A stretch of DNA of 64,000 nucleotides, from positions 342,292-406,291 of the forward strand of contig NZ_CP034186.1 in assembly GCF_003860465.1 (NCBI RefSeq). The letters run 5' to 3'. Positions within the stretch are counted from its first letter, which is position 1; each line of letters starts with the position of its first letter. The notes under the pieces are model-generated. The model did no database searches. It saw nothing but the letters and a program-made list of their open reading frames with translations, and was not told the origin of the DNA. The position numbers were made by a program, and so were the translations under genes. Source of the DNA: Deinococcus psychrotolerans (GTDB lineage Bacteria > Deinococcota > Deinococci > Deinococcales > Deinococcaceae). This document shows positions 1-9,700 of this stretch, one piece after another.

Positions 1-103
1 CGGCTTCGTGCAGCACCTCGTCAATAATGGACTGGGGAATTTCATCAGGTTTGAACTGCCGAATGGAACGGTGTTCTCTAAGTGTCTGTGCCACAGTTTG
101 CAT
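1..103 (-). CDS. Nitroreductase family protein, N-terminal part
   Basis: The reverse strand from the ATG at 101-103 encodes 34 residues before the window edge. They begin MQTVAQTLREHRSIRQF and include the R-S-I-R-x-F motif that opens nitroreductase/NAD(P)H-flavin oxidoreductase proteins, where the arginines help bind FMN. Family members reduce nitroaromatics, quinones or flavin with NAD(P)H in the cytoplasm. Only the first helix is visible, so the subfamily (NfsA/FRP-like is plausible) cannot be decided. The gene is transcribed away from the IS3 element that begins at 278. Confidence 0.7.
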   Translation of the reverse strand, partial: MQTVAQTLREHRSIRQFKPDEIPQSIIDEVLHEA

Positions 104-335
104 AATCAAAGTATAGGGAGCTGAATCTGGTGACAAATCCAGGTCAGGCCAATGGAGTTACTCCGATTTTGCGGTTCTTCCGTTGATTCCACATAGCATG
201 TCAGGCTTGCTAGCCAGAAGCTGCCAAGATAAATACGCAAAAAATGGACGAAGTTTGCTGGAGAACAGAACTCAGGCTGATGTGGGTAGGGTTTAGTGGA
301 GGGTAAGTTCAGTGTGATCGACACTGGAGGACAGA

Positions 336-651
336 ATGTCCGTATCCAAGCAGAAGTTCACCGCTGAGTTCAAATACGAAGCTGTCCGCTTGGTTCGCAC
401 GACCGGTAAGAGTTGCGCTCAGATCGCCCGTGATCTCGGCGTTCCTCCTCACTACGTCGTGCGTTGGAAGCAACAGCAAGACCATCAAACGGCCGCTGGC
501 CGCCCTGTATTCACTGGGCGGGGGGATCCCCGCCCTCTCACCACAGGAGGCTCGTCTTAAAGAACTCGAACGGGAGCTGGAAATTGCACGACAGGAACGG
601 GATATCCTGAAAAAAGCACTGGTCTATCTTGGGCAGAACAGACGCCCTTGA
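336..651 (+). pseudogene. IS3 transposase OrfA (helix-turn-helix), frameshifted
   Basis: OrfA starts at the ATG at 336 after TGGAGGACAGA. Its N-terminus (MSVSKQKFTAEFKYEAVRLV) is the IS3/IS911-type HTH_Tnp_1 helix-turn-helix that binds IS ends. The reading frame changes at a run of six G near 510-516: the second half, including LKELERELEIARQERDILKKA (a leucine-zipper-like coiled coil), lies in the +1 frame. Five G would restore one frame. The end of orfA is replaced by the 38-bp insertion at 628-665, which supplies the stop; the expected ending FFAKQP-stop follows the insertion. A homopolymer sequencing error could explain the first lesion, but not the insertion. Confidence 0.75.
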
Positions 652-665
652 GGACGCTTGCCCGC
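628..665 (+). repeat. Hairpin insertion copy A (38 bp) inside IS3 orfA
   Basis: The segment starts CTTGGGCAGAACAGACGC and ends GACGCTTGCCCGC. GGGCA near its left end pairs with TGCCC near its right end. It lies between codons for VY and FFAKQP of the OrfA tail, with T on both sides. It aligns base for base with the copies at 44909, 60328 (reverse) and 61152. Confidence 0.75.
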
Positions 666-1548
666 TTTTTCGCCAAGCAACCCTGATTTTTCGCTTCATC
701 GCCCGGCATCACGATGAATTCCCAGTGGAACGCGTGTGCCGAGTTCTCGATGTCAGCATCAGTGGGTATTACGCTTTGCGGGGAAGGCCAGACAGCGAGA
801 GAATCGCAAAAGACCGAAGTTTGACGGCCAGAATCAGGAAAAGCTTCGAGGACAGCCGCGGGACGTACGGTGCGTTGCGCATCAAAGCAGACCTCTGTGA
901 GCAGGGAGAGCAGGTGAGCCGTGAGCGCATCGGACGCCTGATACGACAAGCTCAGCTTGTCGCGCGAGGGAAGCAAAAGTTCCGGACGACGACCAAAGCA
1001 AAATCATCCCATCCAGTCGCAGAAAATCTTCTTGCCAGGAATTTTGACGCCGATGATCCGAATCAGAAATGGGCGACGGACATCACGTATTTACCCACCC
1101 GGGAGGGTTGGCTGTACCTGGCCACGGTCATGAACCTGTACTCACGGAAAATCGTCGGCTGGGCGCTGAATGAGCGACTCCACACGCCGCTGGTTACAGC
1201 GGCGTTGGGAATGGCCGTAGAGCGTCGACAGCCACCAGGAGGGCTGCTCCACCATTCAGATAGGGGGAGCCAATACACGAGTGAGGTGTACAAGGAGGCG
1301 CTGGACAGACTGCACGCGGTGCAGAGCATGAGCGAGAAAGGAGAATGCTGGGATAGCGCCGTTCAGGAGAGCTTCTTCGCGACGTTGAAGACGGAACTGG
1401 AACTTGGAAAGGCGCAGTGGGCCGTGCCCAGACACGAACGGAGGTCTTCGAGTGGATTGAGGTGTTCTACAACCGCCAGCGTCGTCACTCCGCGTTGGGC
1501 TACCGGTTCCCGGCGGCCTTTGAGGAGCAAGCCCCCATCCCGAACTGA
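629..1548 (+). pseudogene. IS3 transposase OrfB (DDE integrase core), frameshifted
   Basis: The reading frame encodes an rve-type DDE integrase core. The typical IS3 blocks are present: RFIARHHDEFPVERVCRVLDV at the start, WATDITYLPTREGWLYLA (first Asp), HHSDRGSQYTS (second Asp) and the SMSEKGECWDSAVQESFFATLK block (catalytic Glu). After QWA, near 1421, one base appears to be missing. The expected C-terminus (EVFEWIEVFYNRQRRHSALG, ending AAFEEQAPIPN) continues in another frame to the TGA at 1546-1548. The first dozen or so codons are read from the 38-bp insertion at 628-665, so they are not native. The product is unlikely to be active. Confidence 0.8.
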
Positions 1549-1844
1549 GCCTCCGCCAAACCCTTGACAGATCATCAGGCTTCATTCGGTACTGGGGAAT
1601 CTTCCTCCAAGAGCGTTCGCAGCGCGGTTTGCCTTGATCCACCGCCCGCCGCAGGCCCCGTGCTGACCCGGATCGGTTTTTGGGAACACCTCAAGGGGCT
1701 TTGAAGTGACTTGCCTGAACCGACGATAGAGGAACCTCATCGACTCCGCATGATTACCGATTCCGGCAGTGCATGCCCACGATGTCAGATTATCTCCTAC
1801 GCGGTCTACAGCTGTTACGAGCGCGGCTGATAACCTAATCAGCA

Positions 1845-4574
1845 ATGGCCCTCACCCTGCTCAGCACCAAGCTCCATCCACCTCTTCCCACAGCCCATGT
1901 CATTGCGCGGCCCCACCTCGTCGCGCGGCTTGAGCGGGGGATCGGTGCCAAGCTCATGCTCATCTCGTCTCCAGCAGGGACGGGCAAATCCACTTTACTG
2001 GCAGCCTGGCTCAGGCAGCAAAGCCGGCCCGCCGCTTGGCTTTCTCTCGATAAGAGCGACAACGATCTGGGCCAGTTCCTGCTCTACTTGGTCAGCGCTC
2101 TGCAACAGCTTGATCCCGACCTTGGAGTGGGGCTGCCTGAACTGCTGCAACAACAAAATGTAGTGAGTTTTGAACCCTTACTGATTCGGCTCACCAATAA
2201 CCTGGCACAGCTCGGCGGCAAGGTCATCTTGGTTCTCGACGACTATCATTTCCTGTCCGACTCAAGGATTCACGACGCCACCGAGTTCCTGCTCGATCAC
2301 CTGCCGTCTCAGGTGTGTTTGGTCATCGTTACCCGCACCGATCCGCCTCTGGCGCTTTCACGGTTGCGCGTTCGCAGCCAACTGCTGGAGGTGCGTGGTG
2401 CCGACTTACGTTTTGACCTTGCTGAAGTGGCGCACTTTTTGAACGGGAGTCAGGAGCTTGGCCTTTCCCCCGCTGCCATTGCCAGCCTGGAGGCCCAGAC
2501 CGAGGGCTGGATCGCCGCCCTGCAACTGGCGGCCCTGTCTCTTGCCGAGCGGCCTGACAAGGAAGCGTTCGTGGAGGCCTTCGTGGGCAGTCACCGTTTT
2601 CTGGTGGACTATCTGGTGGACGAGGTGCTCAGCCGTCAGCCCGCCTCCATCAAGACCTTTTTGCAGCGCACAGCGATTCTGGAGCGCTTCAATACGTCTT
2701 TGTGTGAAGCGGTGACCGGCCAAACCACCGACGCCGATCTGCTCAGGCAGCTTGAAGCGGCCAACCTCTTTCTCGTTCCCCTGGACGATGAGCGCCGGTG
2801 GTACCGCTTTCACCACCTCTTCGCCGAGTTTTTACGGCACCGCTTGAAGGCGGACGAGCCAGCATTGATTCCCGAATTGCACCGCCGGGCCAGCGCTTGG
2901 TTTGCGGCTCAGGGCCTGACCGACGAAGCGATCCGGCACGCCTTTCTGGCAGACGACAACGAATTGGCCGCTCAAGTCGCCGCCGCCGTGGTGGCCAAGC
3001 TGGCCGTGCAGTGGAGCAATGAGCAGTTCATTCAGTACTTTCAGCGGTTGCCCACCGCGCTGATCCCAGCTCATCCCCAGCTGTGCCTGTATTACGGCTG
3101 GTTTCTGACCACCACTGGGCGACTTGGAACCATCAAGGCGGCGCTGCCGCTGCTGGAACAGAGCAAGGGGTATTCCCCAGAACCCCAGATGCTGGACGCC
3201 GCCATCTTCGGGCTGCGTGCCTACGATCACCTTCATCAGCTGGACTTCGCCGACGCCGCCCGGCTGTGCCAGCAGCAGCTGAGCCTGCTCGAAAGTGCAG
3301 AGCCAGGTCATTCCACCCCCGAGGCGCTGATGGTTCGTATTGCCGGCACCAACCTGATGGGATCTATCTGTTTTTACACGGCTCCGCAGCGAGCGGCAGC
3401 GCTTTATCAGGTCGCTCTGAATCTGGCTCAGCAGATCGGGAGCTTTATCAGTATCTTCACCGCCACCACCGGACTGGCCCAGGCCAACCGGCAACTGGGC
3501 CAGCTCCGTGAAGCGGCGCGTGTCCTTGAACAGGGTCTGCGGCACCTCGAAGACACCCGCAGTCAGCGTGGGAGCAGCGCCAGAACCGGAAACGTCGCCG
3601 AACTGCACGCCCGGCTGGGCCAGCTCCACTATGAGCGCAATCAGCTGGCTGAAGCTGGGGCCGCCCTTCGGCAGGCCAGAAAGCTCAACGAACTCTACGG
3701 CTCCCCGCTGGCCCTGGCCCTGGGACTCAGCCTTTCGCTAAAGCTCTGCTTGGCAGAGGGTGAGGTGGAAGCGGCCTACACGGCGCTGCACCGGCTGGAC
3801 GAGGTAAGCGTCAGCGTCCACGGCAGTGATGCGCTGCTCAAGCAGACTTTCGAGGTGCTGGCCATGCACGGCAGACTGGCCCTCTTGGCCCAGACCCCCC
3901 AGTTGACTCACCTTCTGGACGAGGTCAAGGACTGGCTCGAATCGTGCTGGCGCGGCAACGACGAGCACTTCGGATCCCCGCTCAGCGGCCACGATATCCT
4001 GGCCCGTTTGCGGCTGGCCCGCAATGAACCCACCCAAGCGCTGCCTCTACTGGAGCGGCTGATCGAGGCAGCCCAGGATCAGGAACGGGAAAACGACCTG
4101 ATCCGCTTTCTGCTGCTGCAAGCCCTGGCGCTGCAACAGCTGAACCGGGAAGGGGAGGCGATGCAGGCGCTGATCCGCGCCCTGAAACTCGCCGAACCGG
4201 AGGGCTATTGCCGCAGCTTCATAGATCTGGGGCCCCAGATGCAGGCCCTGCTCAAGCAGCGTGCCAGGGACCGGAACACACCGTACCTCGCCGCACTTCT
4301 GGCCGCGTTTCCGGAAAGAAGCAGTCCTCTGACAGCGCCCGAACAGCCCCAGACCGAAGTGATTCTTCAAAGGGTGCAGGGCGAGGTCTTCAATGCGCGT
4401 GAGCTGGCGGTGCTGCGACTCCTGGAAGTTGGGAACACCCACAAACAGATTGCCAGGGAGCTTCAGCTCTCGCCCAACACGGTGAGGTGGTACATGAAAA
4501 ACCTCTACCTCAAATTGCGGGCGAACAACCGCACTGGGGCGCTCAACCGTGCCAGGGAGATGGGTCTGCTTTAG
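1845..4574 (+). CDS. MalT-like LuxR-family ATP-dependent transcriptional regulator
   Basis: The 909-residue protein has the layout of large MalT/LAL regulators. The N-terminus (MALTLLSTKLHPPLP) resembles the MalT start. A STAND/NACHT-type P-loop follows, with Walker A SSPAGTGKST at about 41-50 and Walker B VILVLDDYHF at about 127-136. The long middle is rich in Leu, Ala and Gln helices of TPR type, and a LuxR helix-turn-helix occupies about 845-909 (LSPNTVRWYMKNLYLKL). Such proteins switch on target operons when a ligand and ATP cause multimerisation. The ligand is unknown. No good ribosome site precedes the ATG. The genes downstream on the same strand are envelope proteins, which are possible targets by position only. 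Confidence 0.9.
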   Translation: MALTLLSTKLHPPLPTAHVIARPHLVARLERGIGAKLMLISSPAGTGKSTLLAAWLRQQSRPAAWLSLDKSDNDLGQFLLYLVSALQQLDPDLGVGLPELLQQQNVVSFEPLLIRLTNNLAQLGGKVILVLDDYHFLSDSRIHDATEFLLDHLPSQVCLVIVTRTDPPLALSRLRVRSQLLEVRGADLRFDLAEVAHFLNGSQELGLSPAAIASLEAQTEGWIAALQLAALSLAERPDKEAFVEAFVGSHRFLVDYLVDEVLSRQPASIKTFLQRTAILERFNTSLCEAVTGQTTDADLLRQLEAANLFLVPLDDERRWYRFHHLFAEFLRHRLKADEPALIPELHRRASAWFAAQGLTDEAIRHAFLADDNELAAQVAAAVVAKLAVQWSNEQFIQYFQRLPTALIPAHPQLCLYYGWFLTTTGRLGTIKAALPLLEQSKGYSPEPQMLDAAIFGLRAYDHLHQLDFADAARLCQQQLSLLESAEPGHSTPEALMVRIAGTNLMGSICFYTAPQRAAALYQVALNLAQQIGSFISIFTATTGLAQANRQLGQLREAARVLEQGLRHLEDTRSQRGSSARTGNVAELHARLGQLHYERNQLAEAGAALRQARKLNELYGSPLALALGLSLSLKLCLAEGEVEAAYTALHRLDEVSVSVHGSDALLKQTFEVLAMHGRLALLAQTPQLTHLLDEVKDWLESCWRGNDEHFGSPLSGHDILARLRLARNEPTQALPLLERLIEAAQDQERENDLIRFLLLQALALQQLNREGEAMQALIRALKLAEPEGYCRSFIDLGPQMQALLKQRARDRNTPYLAALLAAFPERSSPLTAPEQPQTEVILQRVQGEVFNARELAVLRLLEVGNTHKQIARELQLSPNTVRWYMKNLYLKLRANNRTGALNRAREMGLL

Positions 4575-4671
4575 CGCTGCACTGCACGCTTTCCATCCAC
4601 ACACTTTCTACCCATTTGCAGGGTGACACATCATCACCTTTCTCATTAAGCTTGGATTCAGGTGATGTTCT

Positions 4672-4905
4672 GTGGGGAGATTTGAGCCGCTGCGTTACGA
4701 AATTCGGGTAAAGGGGCATCTCGATGCCGGCCATAGCGAGTGGTTGGGCAATCTCAAGCTTCACCTTGAGTTCCGCCGGGACCAACCCGTCACGGTATTA
4801 AGCGGCTCCCTTACCGATCAGGCCGCACTGCACGGGGTCCTTAACATGCTTCAGTCGTTGGGTGTGGTTTTGCTGGAAGTCACTCAAGTCGAGGAGCCGA
4901 ATTGA
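4672..4905 (+). CDS. Small conserved protein, EIRVKGHLD family
   Basis: This 77-residue protein starts at a GTG. It contains YEIRVKGHLD near the start and VLSGSLTDQAALHGVLNML towards the end. I recognise this pattern from small uncharacterised proteins of Deinococcus, Chloroflexi and Actinobacteria, often encoded beside LuxR/MalT-type regulators. The spacing of conserved blocks (strand, then DQAALHG helix, then strand) suggests a small alpha/beta fold. No enzymatic residues or membrane segments are visible. It lies 97 bp after the MalT-like gene and may be co-transcribed with it. Confidence 0.75.
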   Translation: MGRFEPLRYEIRVKGHLDAGHSEWLGNLKLHLEFRRDQPVTVLSGSLTDQAALHGVLNMLQSLGVVLLEVTQVEEPN

Positions 4906-4981
4906 AGTGCCCACGAGAAGAAAAGCGGATGAGCGGGTGTCCACTTACCATTCCACTGAAACACGCTGGAGGATGTGACCA

Positions 4982-6409
4982 TTGAAACGACGAGTGAACG
5001 AACTCACCGACCCTGACCCGCTTCGCGCCGCTGGCCTGCAGAGAGTGGACAAACAGCGCTGGACATGGCGTGCGGCGATCTATTGCAGCGCCGTCATGAG
5101 CAGCGTTGCCGGAGCGTCCGGCGAAGTTCAAGTCAGGTATTACAGCGTCAGCGCAGCCCAGAGTTTTCTGGACGCTTTCAGTGTGCAACTCAAGCTTCAG
5201 TCGCCCAGCAGTCAGACAAACAGCTACGCCGCCGACCTGTCGCTCGAAACGCCGCTCCAGAGCTTGACGGGCCGCTACACGTCGGGGCGGCACACCGTTC
5301 AGGTTCAGGCTCGCCGCCAGGTCGACTTCGTTCAGAAGAGCGCCAACCTCTCCGGCAATCTGAATTACTCGTACTCGCCCGTGCTGGAGGCTTCGGGTTT
5401 GGCGCTCTCGTCTTTCTCGGCGTTTTACGCTTACAGCGGCAGTCAGTCCCCGACCCAGGCCACCACCGTTCACACGGGTGGCCTGAATTTCGGTGTGAGA
5501 ATCTCGGATGCCCTTTCCGGCTCGCTGTCGGGTTCCGGCACGCTGTTCGACATCAAAGCCGGTACGTTCAGCAGTAACCAGACGAGTCTCACGGCGTCCG
5601 GCTCGCTGAATTACCGCCAGGCCAGCACCACCGCCTCCATCAATCCGAGCCTCACCTTCGCGGACGGCAAGACCCGCTGGAACGTGGGGCTCAATGCCCG
5701 CGCCGCGCTGACCGGCGACCTGGCCCTGTCGGGGTACACCAATCTGAGTTCCTCGTCCCCGGCCACCACGACCGCAGATCTGGACTATGACGCCAGTAAG
5801 CTGCTGGGCCAGGGAACGCCCAAGGGCAAGCTGAGTGTCGGCGCGGCGATGACCCTGACTTCCCCGGTCTTCACCGTAACCGGGCGGGTCAGGACAGCTC
5901 CAATCCCCAACCTCACTCTCGGAGGCAGCGTGGGCTATACGCCGTCCACGTCGGCGCTGACCTACAGCGCCGAGGCCTCCGGCAAGTTGGGGCCGATCTA
6001 CCTGAGTGCCAACACCTCGCTCAGCACCCAGCCGGGAACCGCAGCGGCCTTCAGCGTCAGCACGTCTATCAGCGCTCAGGCGCAACCGGTCTACGGGTCG
6101 GTGTCGCTGGGCTACCGGCGGCAGGGTGAGTCACAGAGCGGCTACGCGTCCGGCACCTTCGGCTACCGCCAGGGCAGCCTGGATCTGGGCACCACCCTGG
6201 CCCTCAATGCCTTTTCTCAGGGCAACTTGAACACCGGCACGTCCTCAGCGGCGGCGGGTGCGTGGCAGATCCTCGGCACCGCCGACTTCACGGCCGCATA
6301 CGCCGTCCTCAAGAACATCGACGTGACTGGCAGTGTCCGCTACGAGCAGGCGTCAACTGCCTCGTCCAATCACCTGCGCTACGGCGCGGGACTGCGCTAC
6401 CGCTTTTGA
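4982..6409 (+). CDS. Putative outer-membrane beta-barrel protein
   Basis: The likely start is the TTG at 4982, placed after GGAGG at about 4968-4972. The 475-residue product has a hydrophobic stretch near residues 32-45 followed by small residues (MSSVAGASGEV), consistent with a signal peptide. The rest is an almost continuous series of 9-12 residue strands rich in Ser, Thr, Gly, Tyr and Ala, with alternating polarity and short turns. The chain ends RYGAGLRYRF; a terminal Phe after an alternating aromatic strand is characteristic of outer-membrane barrels. Deinococci have an outer-membrane-like layer, so a barrel is plausible. The closest family is not recognised. The PKD giant follows downstream. 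Confidence 0.6.
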   Translation: MKRRVNELTDPDPLRAAGLQRVDKQRWTWRAAIYCSAVMSSVAGASGEVQVRYYSVSAAQSFLDAFSVQLKLQSPSSQTNSYAADLSLETPLQSLTGRYTSGRHTVQVQARRQVDFVQKSANLSGNLNYSYSPVLEASGLALSSFSAFYAYSGSQSPTQATTVHTGGLNFGVRISDALSGSLSGSGTLFDIKAGTFSSNQTSLTASGSLNYRQASTTASINPSLTFADGKTRWNVGLNARAALTGDLALSGYTNLSSSSPATTTADLDYDASKLLGQGTPKGKLSVGAAMTLTSPVFTVTGRVRTAPIPNLTLGGSVGYTPSTSALTYSAEASGKLGPIYLSANTSLSTQPGTAAAFSVSTSISAQAQPVYGSVSLGYRRQGESQSGYASGTFGYRQGSLDLGTTLALNAFSQGNLNTGTSSAAAGAWQILGTADFTAAYAVLKNIDVTGSVRYEQASTASSNHLRYGAGLRYRF

Positions 6410-6435
6410 TGCTGGGCGACCGGCGGAGGATCAAC

Positions 6436-6738
6436 ATGACCGAGAGACGGTTGCCAGGCACGTTCCTGGCGCGATCACCGATTGCTGTTTGGCGGCATCT
6501 GCTGACCGCGCCGACCACCGACCACGACACACCGCGCGGCCCCAAGCCAAGTGGAGAAGCCGTCAAGTTTTCTCTGACGAATGCGGCGCGGCATATTACC
6601 GCTCACCTCAATTGGAGAGATGACAACGCAGACGATCAAGGGTACGGCGACGGTTTGGGTTTCCGCCTCTTTGAACATCCATCCCGGTCAACGGGCCAGT
6701 CTTCCGTGTGGCTGCCGACCGGTGGAGGACCTCTATGA
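6436..6738 (+). CDS. Small hypothetical protein coupled to the PKD gene
   Basis: An ATG at 6436 follows a good ribosome site (GGAGGA, about 6424-6429) and opens a 100-codon frame whose TGA overlaps the ATG of the PKD gene (ATGA at 6735-6738). This is the signature of translational coupling. The product (MTERRLPGTFLARSPIAVWR start) is basic at its N-terminus and shows no family that I recognise. Another frame across the same DNA is longer but starts inside the barrel gene without a ribosome site, so I prefer this reading. It could still be a chance frame in the leader of the PKD mRNA. Confidence 0.4.
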   Translation: MTERRLPGTFLARSPIAVWRHLLTAPTTDHDTPRGPKPSGEAVKFSLTNAARHITAHLNWRDDNADDQGYGDGLGFRLFEHPSRSTGQSSVWLPTGGGPL

Positions 6739-9700
6739 ATCAACAATGGCGGCCAGGAGAAATTCTGGCCCACAGTCGGATGAATGCCGTGCGGCTCGTG
6801 CTGCTGGCCCTGTTCCTGACGGGAGGCTGGGGAAGTGCGGAGAGGGTCTACCTCCTCACGCCCGGGGAAGCCACACCTGGAGCCAACCAGTTCGTTCCTC
6901 GTGCGGAAGCACAACGGGTGACCGCCTTCGCGGATTTCTCATCTTGCGCGGCAAACGAAAGAGTGTGGACTGTGCAGACCAAGCAGTACACCTCTCCACC
7001 GATCATCCACGTCTACACTGTCAACAATCCACCCGGCGGGCAGACCGCACTGGACCTTGGCGTGATTCAGGCAGACGGGTATTTGGAGTTGCGGACATAT
7101 GGACGTTGTTATGGCGCTACCGCCGGTCAAGAATCCAATTACCCTATACCCACCCGGCTCACGGCAGACGCGAGCAATCCCGCTTACGTGCTGACAGGCC
7201 AGCCAGCCCAGTACAAATTTAACAACAGCGGCGAAGGCGTGACGTACACCATCAACTGGGGTGAAGGAGCGCCCGAAACCTGGGTGGGCTTCGGCGGTGA
7301 GCCGACCCATACCCTCCCCCACACCTACAACACAGCGGGCGTCTACACGATCAGTACTGTGGCCAGCAACGCGGGTTACACCGCCCCGGAACGCACATCG
7401 ACCGTGACAGTCTTGACTCCCACCTTGACGCTGCTGACGACGTATCAGGTGGAGCCACGAGACAACATGGCCATCTTGTACAAGGATCTGCTTCCTGGAA
7501 GTAGCCACACTGTGGACTGGGGCGACGGTACGACGAGTGACTTTGTTATGCCCGCAGGCCCGCCTCAGCCGTTGAGACTGCTACATGCCTATGCGAAGGA
7601 AGGGACCTACACCATTCGCACCCCAACCCAGCCCAGCCTCGCCCCCCTTCAAATCACCATCAAGGCTTCTCCACCCAACCTGACGGTGTCAGGCACAGGA
7701 TTGGCCGCGACGCTCAATATCAGCTATACCCAACCTGGCACGAACTACACGGTCGACTGGGGCGACAACCAGACCTCGCCGCTGGCGGGGAACCTTTCGG
7801 CGCAGCAGCTGAATCACACTTACTCGTCACCCAGCACCTACACGGTCAACGTGTATGGCCCGACCTCGGCCACGACCACGGGCGTGCTGGGAACCGCAAC
7901 CTTCACAGCCACCCTGGGCAACGTGACCCTCAGCGCCGCCCCTCAGCGGCCCGTGGTGAGGGAACAGGTGGTGGTCACGCTGACTGGACTGGCTGATTCG
8001 GCCACGTACGATCTGAACTGGGGAGACGGCACCACCGAGCCGGTGAACGGCCAGACGACCGCGTCGCGCTCGCACGCCTACGCGGCGGCCCAGGATTACA
8101 CCATCACCGTGACCAACGGCGGGCGGACGCTGGGTACCACCGCCGTGGCCGTGCAGGTTCCCACACCGGTGCTCTCCCATACCGCTCAGAATCTGACCGT
8201 GACCCTCCAGGTACAAAACCTCGTGGCGGGCGCGGCCTACACGGTGAACTGGGGTGAGGGAGCGCCCGAGCCACTCAATGCCACTGGCCCGGTTGCGACC
8301 CTCACGCACGCCTACCCCAGACCCGGCACGTACACGGTGAGCGTCACACCCGCACGCGGCGCACCCGCCACCGAATCCGTGTCCGTGGTCGCCTCGCAGC
8401 CGAAGCTGGCCATCATCCCGCCGGTCGTAGACACCGATCAGACGGTCACGGCAACCCTGTCCGACCTGACCAAAACGCTGAGCTACACCCTCGACTGGAA
8501 AGACGGCCCGCCGATCACCTTCACGGCGGCCGACGTGATCAACACCCTGACCCACAGCTACGCCGTGCCCGGCACGTACCAGGCGGAACTGACTTCCTCC
8601 AGCACCAATCCGGTCTCCGCACCTGTCACGGTGCGGCCCGCCGCGCCCACCCTGCAATTGGTGGCCAATGAACTGAGCGTCACGCTCACCGCCGCCAAGC
8701 TCTACGCCGGCGTGACCTATACCGTCAACTGGGGCGCAGGTGTAACCGAAACCTTCCAGGCCACCGGACCGATCATGACCCTCACGCATCTCTACGCCGC
8801 GCCGGGCATGCAGACGGTCACGCTCACCCCTAACGGCGGCACGCCGGCCACGGCCACGGTGACGCTCACGGTCCCCGCGCCCACCCTGAGCGTGGCACCA
8901 GCGCAGGGATCGACCGACACCACCTTCACTGCCGCGCTGGGCCAGCTGGTTCCATCACTCACCTACACCCTGAACTGGGGCGACGGTAGCAGTGAACCCG
9001 TGACCGGTGCTGCGACCTTCACCCGCACCCACCAGTACACCAGGCCCGGCACCTTCAGCGTCTCGGTCAAATACGCCGATGCCCCGCCCGTTCAGCAGAG
9101 CGTGACCGTGAACGTGCCGACCCCGATTCTGAGCGCCACCAACCTCAACCTGAACGCGACCCTGCGACTGAGCAGACTCGTTCAGGCGGCGACCTACCGC
9201 GTGCAGTGGGGTGACGGTCAGGAGCAGCCTCTGACTGCTCAGACGCCGGAAACGACGCTGACGCACACCTACGCGGCACCGGGAACCTACACCCTCACCG
9301 TGACCCCCACCCTCGGAGACGCGGGAACCACGACTCTGGATGTCAGGTACGTGAATGTGGACGCGCCCACCCTGACCCTCACTCCCATCACCGCCAGCGT
9401 CTACGACGTGATCAAGGCCGACTTCAGCGCTCTGATTCCTGCCCTGAGCTACACCCTGGATTGGGGCGACGGGCAGCGCGAGGTCATCACTGACCTCGCC
9501 AGCGGCACCCGCAGCCATGCCTACACCACCGCCGGCACCTACACCGTCAGCTTGAAAGCGCCGGAATCACCGGCGGCCATCAAGACCGTAACCGTTACGC
9601 AGCCAGCGGCCACCCTGACCGCGACGAGTAACGCTTTGCAGGGACAGGCCACCATTACCGGGCTGGTCAAGGCTCTGGCCTACCGGCTCGACTGGGGCGA

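Larger units (their letters stand above)
278..1574 (+). mobile_element. IS3-family insertion sequence, complete ends, decayed genes
   Basis: Imperfect terminal inverted repeats bound the element. The left end runs inward from TGATGTGGGTAGGGTTT at 278 and the right end, read on the other strand from 1574, starts TGATCTGTCAAGGGTTT; both continue with GGAGG and AGTTC. Immediately outside lie identical hexamers TCAGGC at 272-277 and 1575-1580, a probable target duplication (3-5 bp is usual for IS3, so part may be chance). Inside are orfA and orfB of an IS3-type transposase, both frameshifted, plus a 38-bp hairpin insertion at 628-665. The element sits between the nitroreductase gene and the LuxR gene, in DNA where I see no other gene. 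Confidence 0.8.

Noticed and set aside
1582..1845. Reverse frame between the IS3 element and the LuxR gene
   Set aside because: It looks vaguely like a transposase remnant but no motif could be named with confidence.
6262..6738. Longer 158-codon reading that includes the 6436 frame
   Set aside because: Its first 58 codons lie inside the barrel gene in another frame and lack a ribosome site; only the part from 6436 is supported.
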